DNA of 64,000 nt, taken from assembly GCA_037447605.1 (NCBI GenBank), contig CM074807.1, forward strand, positions 2,180,327 through 2,244,326, given 5' to 3'. The DNA is from Zygnema circumcarinatum. Its lineage: Eukaryota; Streptophyta; Zygnematophyceae; Zygnematales; Zygnemataceae. A program made the translations under genes and the position numbers. Of this stretch, positions 55,601-64,000 are shown in pieces (positions within the stretch are counted from its first letter, which is position 1; each line of letters starts with the position of its first letter). The notes beneath the pieces are model-generated. The model was not told the DNA's origin, made no database searches, and worked only from the letters and a program-made list of their open reading frames with translations.

Positions 55601-58600
55601 ATTCCAAAATCCGCAGTTAATTAGGAAACAAACAGGAGAGGTGCGAACAACTCAGTCTGAGGAAATCACCTGACGAATGTATCCGCCCACGCTTGTGCCG
55701 TGTGTGAGGTGACATGCAGGAAATTGTGGCGATGACGCTCTGTGCGCTCCTCCTCCGCCATGTTCAGAGCGTCCTCCATGCTGGCAGCCATGTCGCTGAT
55801 GTTCCATGGGTTCACCAAAATGGCCCCAGCTCCTAAAGATTGTGCTGCTCCGGCGAACTGCAAGACATAGTTAAACCTGAATATTTGATTGCTCAATTCG
55901 TAACATCTTACCGGCGTACAGCTTACTGGACCAGAAGCTTTTTACGCACTTAGAGTATTAGAAAATTTTCTCCATCTCAATCTTCCCATTCGAGCAATGG
56001 CATTCAATGCTGCTTTGTTGTGCTCTACAGGCGAGCCGGCCACTTTGTCCCCAAGGCATGCTGAGCCAACCTTCCAACAACCTAAGTGAACTGCTACAGA
56101 TGTTGGTTGTATCACCTCTGCACCATCAGAAATCCATGCAAGCCATGAAACGGACAAGGCAAAGGACGATGTCACTTACCTCACTGAGGACGAGTACGCC
56201 TTTGCGAAGGTTCTGACAAGCGACGTACTCATAGCTGACAAGGTTCATTCCGTCCCGAAGTGAGGTCACAAGAGCCACATCTGCCGACAAAGAAGCAAAA
56301 CCTTTCAGTTCCACACTGATTGAACGATGAACTGATTCCAGCATGAAACCCCTGACGATGGTGGCACACACTCTCAAACGATAGGTCGGTGCGGGCATAA
56401 AAAGTTCATGCAGCTCAAATGTGTTGGTGATACACCATAACCTTAGAGATACGACTTACCTGTTACAGCATACAGTGCACACAGCTCATGAAACGCCAAC
56501 GAGCGATCCTGCAAATTGCAAGGCCAAGATAAGCCCCCTACGCTCTGCCTGCAATGCTCCCTTGTGAAGCAATTAGCAGTGCCTGACGCTTCGACATAAC
56601 CCAACTTGGAGTACGAACGGAAGAAGTACAACCACAATATCGTGAAATCCTGATTTTGACCTGAGTGATGAGCACGAGGCCTACCAGGTGGTGGATAGGG
56701 ACACGTGTCAGCGTTCCAAAGCGTCCATTTATCCGACCCACTATCTCATGAACCTGACTCGTCAAGCGTTGATCTGCACATGACCTTCCCATGGACATTG
56801 CCAGAAACTACGACACGTCATGAACACGTAAACACAAGTTGCATATAGTCCTCGGTTGCTCGTGCTACTTCAATAAATTCAGAGCCATGATCAAAGCATA
56901 GCAGATCTGCAAGAACAATTGAAGGGACCCGCAACATAAAGCACTCTCTCCATCTCAGCAAAGACAGGTCCACGAACAAGCACTGTAACAACAGCCAAAA
57001 CCAAACGTAGCTCCACATACTCATCTATGACACCACCAAATACAGATATCTGAATGGAAAAATTCTGTCCACATGGTGAGAATGGAGCGAAATACTTCCC
57101 ATTTCCCAAACACAAGCAAAAACATAGCGATAAATGCTACTAACAGAGAAGATCGCAGCCAACTGTCATAAACATAGGCCCACTGTCTTGGTTCGGAGAG
57201 CAGATGCCTCAGGCCGAGGACTTACACTCAGGGACATCTGTCCGTGAAGGTACCGCAATCTGCACAAGGAGGACTTTTTCACGAAACTGGGGATTCTCCT
57301 CTAAAAACTTTTCAAAAGCCAATAACTTTTGCGGAATACCCTTGATCATGTCCAAACGATCGACTCCCAACATCACCTGCCAAGGCGGCTTTAAACAAGC
57401 ATCTGAGTCATCCCAAAAAAAACACAATCAATTTCCCTGTACCTTGTCTGTGAAGTTGGAATGGTCAGACTCAGAAAGAAAATTCACCTTTCTTCCGTTA
57501 AACCTTGATAGCAACTCAGCGATGTGACTCTTCACCACGTCAGTCTCCAGTGCCACAATGAAACGCTCTGGGTCTATTCCAATTGGAAACTGCCAACCAT
57601 ACATCCCTCGCCAACCAATAAGAGAGGTTCACTTCGAATCTCGAAGTCAATCTAAATTCTCCAGTTAGGTGCCTTCCAAAGCCTTTCTTACCTGCCCCTA
57701 ATGGCTTGTCCTATGGGCACATCTAGACAGCTTGAAGTTGACAACTATCTCAATATGCTACAAAAACTGATCTGCCGTAGCTTTCTAACTCTACAAATTC
57801 ACTTACCATCGTTTGAGTTCAAGTACTTCCATGCAAAGACCCTAAAGATATAAGCTGTTAAATTGTGGTTCTGTTTACTTAATTCTTTAGAAAGAACTCC
57901 GGAAAGGTGCTTTGGATGTCGAGATTAGTTCTACCACACTCCACTGCGATAACAGCTTTCGGATATGCCTTTGCTACACCAATGGATTCTCCTATTTCCG
58001 ACAATTTTTTGTAAAAGTGGGCAATTGGAGCACATCGAATCCAATCCAAGGCCTTGCTTGATCAAGGACGCATGCATATACTACTCACAGCTGCTACACG
58101 AGTAAGGCGCCCATGGTCTTCTACGCCTTCAGGAGTGCCCTCCAGACCCAGAATTCTCGTACAGGCACTGACAAAATGTCGCGCGTAATCATACGTGTGA
58201 AAGCTGTAAGAAAACAAACCCTTCATAAGGCTGACTCAACAACAAAAGAATCACCTTCCGCTGAGCCCAGACTCCAAAGCTGCTCAAATTTGCAAGCTGC
58301 ATCTCAAGCAATCGCTCTAGCACTCAATTATACGTTCAGAACTTAAGACATGCCCCTCGCTTGCTGCCAAAGTATTACTCATCCAGGCATTCACGCGTAG
58401 GATCGACATACCCGACTAAATCAGCCATCAAAACTGCTCGTAAAATTTCGCCTCGAGAAGGTAATGTGCGATAAATCTCGCTGGAGGGGAAAGGTGTGTG
58501 CAAAAACCAGCCAACTTTCATGCGAGGATTCCTTTCCTTCAAACAGCGAGGAAGCAGCATCAGATGGTAGTCGTGGCACCACACGATATCTCCCTCTTGG

Positions 58601-59850
58601 TATTGGCTGAGGGCTACATCGGCAAACAGCATATTAGCGCGAGTATACGCGGCATATTGGCTCTGAATAGAACGAGTTGCATCGAGGCGATCCTCTTGTG
58701 GCAGACCCATGTAATGGAATAGAGGCCACAGCACTTTGTTACAGTAGCCATTATAGTACTGATCCACAGTTTCCTCATCCAAAAACACCGGCACGCAACC
58801 CTGCAAACCGGCACCCTCTACAATTGAAACACCAGCTATAGATGGTAGAACTGAACTTCTGATAGCTAAATGTTGACGCCGGTTCAATGAAACTGACTTA
58901 ATTAAACGCAACTGGTATGCTAGAGAATGGCAATTCCAGAAACCAAAATCGTTATGCCAGCTGGAAACTGCGCCACTGCCCTGTCTTGTCTAACTTGCAG
59001 GAGGAGAAAAGTAAAACAGAAAACCCGAAAAGTATTCTAGCATTTTACCTTTTCCTGGAGAGCTGCTGTGAGCTTCTCCCGACCCGTGGGATCGCGAATA
59101 TAGAGACCCGGCCACCCAATCCAACACGTCTCGAAGTTCTGCTTTACTCCTGCAAGCCAAAAGCAGCAGCAAACTTATTCAATCTTCTATCATGCATAAC
59201 GCTAATGAACAACCAAATACGCTGCATCAACAGTATTGCAAAGTGGCATCCGCTGCCCCACTTTGCCCCTGCAAGGCGTACTTTCCACAAGGTCCAAAGG
59301 ACTATCCCGACCTGAGCCAGCTTACTGCAACAATCAGCTCACCGAGTAATGCACTAACAAGGCCACCAGCACTGAGCTCCAGCGTCCAGCTGCCGTCAGG
59401 TTTGGCAATGGCTGAAACCGGCAGGCGATTTGCAACGACCAGAAGGCGCTGGGGGCTGGTTCCCGGAGCTGCATTATCCTGACCAGATAATTTTTCATAG
59501 CTTGAACTGCGATTATCAGCCGCTACAGAGTCTGGCGTTCGCCCATCTCCTAGCTCTGGATCTCCAAATTGAAAGCAGCTACCACTGCGCCGAAGCTGTC
59601 GCTCACGCAGCAGTCTCTCTACACGCGAGGAGGATAGAGGCGGGTTGAGAAGGACATTAGGTGACTGCAAGTCTAAGTCGGGCGGTGCATCGTCTGAGAA
59701 AGAAGCTCGGTGAGCAGGGGACGTCCTGGCACCAAGCTCAGACGGAGTGGAGAGAGAAAATCTGCGGCGCCGGCCAGAGCTTGACTCTCCAACATCCCAC
59801 TCCCGGTTTGTTCTCTCGCCGGGCGTCTTGATAGTGAGAGGGTACGGCAT
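52631..59850 (-). CDS. TPS1: Alpha,alpha-trehalose-phosphate synthase (UDP-forming), class I TPS1-type
   Basis: Transfers glucose from UDP-glucose to glucose-6-phosphate, making trehalose-6-phosphate, a sugar signal in plants. Eighteen exons join in frame to about 1004 residues: 59850-59343, 59149-59049, 58800-58412, 58203-58089, 57589-57488, 57376-57226, 56773-56685, 56508-56460, 56280-56180, 55857-55670, 55333-55216, 54943-54764, 54570-54448, 54306-54222, 53991-53903, 53614-53573, 53467-53369 and 53116-52631. The long N-terminal extension has the [12 protein letters not shown] helix typical of plant TPS1. Synthase motifs: [43 protein letters not shown] (about 277-284), [13 protein letters not shown] (about 409), [10 protein letters not shown]. 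The TPP-like domain starts GYNSTLT (about 638) instead of the phosphatase DxDGT, so phosphatase activity is not expected. The C-terminus keeps [18 protein letters not shown]. The start is the ATG at 59850; the frame stays open upstream without another good ATG. Confidence 0.96.
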
Positions 59851-60934
59851 GCATGCGCCCCAGGCAGCCCGGGGCTGCCTCGCCTCTCCTCTCCAGCCTT
59901 CTCCCCCTCTTTCTTCTCCCCTCCCTCCCTTCCTGCAAGCCCTCGCCCTTGCACTCGCCCTCGCCCTCGCGCGGCGGTCCCGCGAGGCGGGCCAGAGCGG
60001 GCCCGAGCGGGGCGGAGCGAGGGCCTCGTCTGCGCTCGCTCGCTCTTGGAGCGGCCGCACGCGCGGGCGGGCGGGCGGGCGGCGGGGCAGGCTCGCCCAC
60101 AGGCTTATCTGCGCCGACGCACACAGGGGGGGGGCCCGCGCCGCTACGCGACAAACTCGGGCGCGCGCTGCTGGCGCTGGGCCGCGGGACCGCTCCACGT
60201 GGCGCAGGCCGGTTGGCCTGGGCCACGTCAGCGCGGCGACTTCCGGCTCGGGACGCGGGGCGGGGCGGGGCGGGACGGGACGGGACGGGGCGGGGGCCGC
60301 CGCGGAGGGCGGGAGGGAAGGCGTTCACATGTTGCTGCCCTTGGTGTTTGAATGTCGCGGAGATCAATGCCACATCTCTCGTTTTTGTCATTGGTTGGTT
60401 CTGCCTTGGTGTTGGTGCGGTACAACATTTGATGGCGCCCTGCGTCTTTGCCACTGACGGGAGTCCACTTCTCCAGTCCCCCCTCTCCCGGCTCGTGTTG
60501 TGACTGAGACGCCTGCGGCGGGCGGGGGCCGGGAAATCGTAGCTTTGGACTGCCCCCGACCGATCGAAGGTCGACCGTTCGTTCTGTCGCTCGTCTCCTT
60601 TCCTTTGATGTTTCTTTACCAAGCAGTCTGTCTGTCCGTCGGATGATGTTCCGATGCCTGCCCGAGTGCCTGCTTGCTGCCGTTGTTCCGAGCCTACTTC
60701 GTATGCCGGCGGGCCCGTTCGCCCGCCGCCCGCGCCGTGAGCGCATAAGAAGGCGCGGCGCGCTCCCCCTCCCCCGTCTCCCTCTCTGTTTGTTCGAATC
60801 GGAGCGCCCGCCCGCCCGCCCGCCCGCCCGCCGGCCCGCGGGGAGTGGCGCGCCCTCCCCATTTGCCTGCCTCGACCAACTGGCGCCACCGCTCGCCTGA
60901 AAGCGCAGGCTCTGGAGGACCTCGGGAGCCGCCC
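59851..60934. promoter_or_regulatory. GC-rich bidirectional promoter between TPS1 and TAF2
   Basis: The 1.1 kb between divergent start codons is very GC-rich, with (GGCG)n/(CGCC)n runs (60060-60085, 60806-60835), repeated GGGGCGGGGC and GGGACGGGAC boxes (60255-60300) and a G-box CACGTG at about 60196. Long ORFs on both strands here (one of about 430 codons on the minus strand) reflect GC bias and are not taken as genes. Confidence 0.6.
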
Positions 60935-63900
60935 ATGGCGGCAAACTTGGCTGCCGTGCGCCATGAAAGGCTCATCATGCGCGTCGACACTGCAAGGAGG
61001 CGCTTGATCGGGTGAGGAATTTGCTGTCACATGTTCGGTACATGGGAAATTGCAGGCTTTATATCCAGCATGTGCCTCTAACAGGGAGCCAGGAGAGGTG
61101 ATAGCAATGCTATCCTTTGAAAGGCTGCCCCAAGTTATCTTAAAGATGCCATTTCCACGAAGGATGACTTGAGGGAAACAGGAGAAGCATATAAAGCTAT
61201 GCGTTTTTCGTCAACATAAGATAAAGAAGATAAAGAATGTCGAATTGCAAGTGTTTTATCTTGTCTTGGGGGAAGGGGCGGCGCAGTCGTGCGGAACTCT
61301 TGGTTGCTCCCCCGCCTGCGGGTGCAGAGCGCGCAGTTGGCATTCATGCCCGCGGCTTGCAGGTGCAGCGCGTGTTGGTGGATGGCACTTTTGCAGATTT
61401 CACGCTCAGCACTCGACCCTTGGAAGTCGTGCAGGGGGGATTTCTCTCTGCCTTTCAGGCTGCAGATGCTGCTTATGAGGTGTACATGGCGGGTTTGGAG
61501 GCTGAGCAACCGCCGGAACTCACCGTGCATCTGCCTAGCAGTCCGCTAGAAGGAAGGGCAGTCCTAGCTGAGAAGGGTGAAGTTGATGGAGCAGGAACTA
61601 CGAGCTCACCGCAGCAGGTTTGTTCGAAGCCGTATTGTTCCCTGCTTTAGAAGCGATAGATGCTACTGCAGGTTGGTTTCCTCAGGCTTCGTTGACAGTT
61701 TAGTGCCTTGTATAGAGTGCACGGCAGGCACTTCTCAGGCTACGGTAAAGGCACAACAGGCTTACTTCTGCGGGGAGAGGGCGGCAAGGGTTTGCTTGGC
61801 TTAGCAGCTATTGCGGCTTTCTATAGATTACACAGTGGACAATCCACAGTCGGGGCTGCACTTTTGGGGCTCTACGGCGCACACGCATAGCCAGCTCCGG
61901 AGGTCACGTTGCTGGTTTCCCTGCATAGACTCTCCGTTCCACCTATGCAGGTACATCTCATCATTCGCTCTTGTTGTGATTGTTCTGTGGTTTTTTTGAA
62001 ATAGGCTGGCTTGCTAAGAGATTGGTTGAATAAAAGCTAAACGGTTGTCGTACAATGGGTCTGGCTGGCTTGCAGCTTTGATCTTGAGATTACTGTGGAA
62101 GCTGACAAGGTTGCAATTGCAAGCGGGAAGTTGTTGCATCGGGTAGGCACTGCCAATCCTTCATTCTCCGCAATGCGTTCACTTTGAGTGTGAGGGCATG
62201 CTGATTTATCTAATCAAAGTCAGAAGCTCTCCTTATCCTTGCTGAATGAAGAAGAATGAACAACTATGCGAGCTGTGACAAGGCCATAAAGGTATCACAG
62301 CTATGAATTTGATCGAAAAAACTCCAGATAAGAATCTTGACCGCTCAATTTAAGCCAATGTCCATAGTTTAAACTTAGACGCCATCCCTATCGACATTGA
62401 AGGAGTTCGCTTTCAAATTGCTAGTGATGGGAAAAGATAGAAAGGAGGATCCGAGGGACTCCCTTGTGAGTGACATAACGTGTACTTCGCGAAAGTGCTT
62501 TGATATTATTTTTACGCTTTCTTTCTCAACATGTAGAATTTCCTGAAGTATGCTATTCCACGTACGCTGGAAAACGCTCCATTGTATTTTTTGTGTGAAT
62601 GCTTGCTGTTCTGAGAAGTATGGATTGCCCTGTTTCTTTGGCCAGAGTTTTGGCTGGAAACTTTATGCCCTTCTGAAGAGTTTTCCTAATGGTCAAGGAA
62701 ATACCAGTTTGGTGCTTAGGATTCGTAAGCCTTTATTTTTTTAGGCGCCTGCCTGGCTCGATACAGATTTCTAGTGTTTTGTTCACCAATTTTCCGAGGT
62801 TGAACTGACTAACTTTTTGCTCTCTTTCTAACTCATGGCCCTGCATTAAAAAACAGGAGTTCAAGTAGGCCTATTCACTCTTTGTCAGAAATGTCTCAAA
62901 GGGCACAGATCATGGCTGTTTGGTGTAATTGTAGAAATGCAGGTAAGTCATGTTTAACAGCTTCACTATCTAGGGTGGCACCTGGGGGGCAGAGTCATGA
63001 AGTAATTCCGATATGCCCGACAATGTTAACTTGGTGTCTGATTTCAGGATCGTGGAGATCGGGTCCATGTCCTGGCCTATGGGCTGTGCAATCAGTTGAT
63101 TCATGCAGTAATGTGGGTGGCTTTGCTGATGGGGTTGGCAGGTGAGCAGGGGCCTCAAAGGAGAGCTTGTGACCTTTTCTTATCAGTTGAACATTCCGAC
63201 AGCAGCAGAACGCATTGGCATTGTTGTAGCTCCTTTGGAGTTGCTCTCTGATCCACTCGATGGTGCGATACTGCATTTCTGTTCTCCTCAAGACATGCAT
63301 CTCCTCAGCCCAACAGTCGCTGGGTTTCATTCAGCATTCAGGCACGTCAATGACTGCCAAACCTTATCTCTCTCGGCAACAACATGGTACGAGTGTGTAT
63401 GGGCATCAATGAGTGAGTTATGATTCACCTTATAAATCAATAATGTGTCTACATGGTCGATGATGCGGGACAGCCTATACGAAGAGTACCTTGGAGCGCC
63501 ATTTCCGTATGGCTGCTACAAGCAAGTTTTCATTCCAGCAGCAGCTGCCTTATCATCTACTCACATGACAGCATCAATTGCGGTGCTGAGCAGTGACATT
63601 CTCACTGAAGAACGCAGCGTTGAGCAGGTGAGAGATATCAGGATTGAGGATGGCGACTTCTGCTAGAGGATTCGCCTCTGTAATCGCCATCGTGAGATGT
63701 AATTTGTACTTAGTTGCACGACGCGGTGATTTCAGGTGATGGCTGCACGCATCAGGCAGGCTCATATCCTGGCGAAACAATGGTTTGGCGTCTTCATCAC
63801 TCCCGAATCAACAGGCGACAGTGAGTGGCACCACTGAGTGCAAGGCTTTCTGGGGGTGAAGCAATCCAAGGAAGTGGGCTGCCTTGTAATGGGTAACTGA

Positions 63901-64000
63901 CAAGTTCCAAATGCCATAGGTATCCCCAGAGTGGCTGCTGGAGGGTCTTGCGGGGTTTCTCCATCACCTGTATATCGCCCAGGAGTTCGGCAATAACGAG
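60935..64000 (+). CDS. TAF2: Transcription initiation factor TFIID subunit 2 (TAF2), 5' part
   Basis: TFIID subunit with an inactive M1-aminopeptidase-like fold that contacts core promoter DNA. Exons read: 60935-61011, 61287-61617, 61805-61950, 62076-62142, 63187-63341, 63474-63627, 63736-63820 and 63930 to the window end. Landmarks match Arabidopsis TAF2: VLVDGTFADF, AADAAYEVY, LRLSIDYTVDNPQSGLHFWG, RRSRCWFPCID, SFDLEITVEADKVAIASGKLL, YEEYLGAPFPYGCYKQVF, LAKQWFGVFITPES and WLLEGLAGFL...FGNNE. A short exon between 62142 and 63187 (usually some 10-15 residues) is not placed, though the drawn exons already keep frame. The intron 63342-63473 has a GC donor. No HEXXH zinc motif is seen, as expected for TAF2. 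The gene runs off the right edge; most of the protein is missing. Confidence 0.93.

Noticed and set aside
59738-61030. 430-codon ORF on the minus strand over the TPS1 5' end and shared promoter
   Set aside because: It overlaps the TPS1 and TAF2 first exons in other frames, lies in extremely GC-rich sequence where stops are rare, and encodes only Arg/Pro/Ala-rich low complexity.
63049-63140. Open segment between TAF2 exons, flanked by TTTCAG and GGTGAGC
   Set aside because: Splice-like edges, but the translation does not resemble TAF2 and it is not needed for frame; left out of the model.

Overview
This window is nuclear DNA of a green plant, most likely a streptophyte (charophyte-grade) alga or another early-diverging streptophyte. 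The genes are split by many short, phase-consistent GT–AG introns with strong GCAG acceptors. The proteins closely resemble land-plant families recalled from memory: FORGETTER1/strawberry notch, SYN1-type REC8, class I TPS1 and plant proline-type transporters. A degenerate plant-type TTTAGGG array lies in one intron, and there is a chloroplast-type MurC, a peptidoglycan enzyme kept by several streptophyte algae, bryophytes and some other plants. I cannot name the species. No search could be run; family calls rest on motif and remembered homologue comparison, and exon borders were read by hand with frame bookkeeping, so they may be off by a base.

Layout. 1-8431 (minus): strawberry notch/FORGETTER1 helicase-like protein, sixteen exons read; its C-terminal half is not in the window. 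9468-13270 (minus): complete AAAP-family amino-acid/proline transporter. 15471-18060 (minus): aldo/keto reductase with Phe at the usual catalytic Tyr. 18747-24880 (plus): plastid-type ABC1K kinase, divergent from the reductase across a promoter with several G-boxes. 26354-32608 (plus): REC8 meiotic cohesin. 32823-33706 (minus): tentative small unknown gene. 34831-40335 (plus): complete MurC. 41365-44440 (plus): proline/histidine-rich protein with tandem SAM domains. 45890-51358 (plus): complete MCM7. 52631-59850 (minus): complete TPS1-type trehalose-6-phosphate synthase. 60935-64000 (plus): 5' part of TAF2, divergent from TPS1 across a very GC-rich shared promoter.

The genes do not form an operon-like system. 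They are unrelated housekeeping and regulatory genes: replication (MCM7), meiosis (REC8), transcription/chromatin (TAF2, FORGETTER1), sugar signalling (TPS1), plastid biology (MurC, ABC1K) and transport/redox. The accessory signals lie between and inside them: two copies of a small inverted-repeat element, a TGAG microsatellite beside an interstitial telomere-like array, clustered GTAC and ACGT motifs upstream of FORGETTER1, two arrays of ACCATTGG/CCAATGGT words, a GC-rich hairpin and a 63-bp intronic duplication. The best leads are the Tyr-to-Phe reductase, the intact MurC, the unclassified small gene and the repeat families. I saw no convincing tRNA, rRNA, CRISPR or autonomous transposon.
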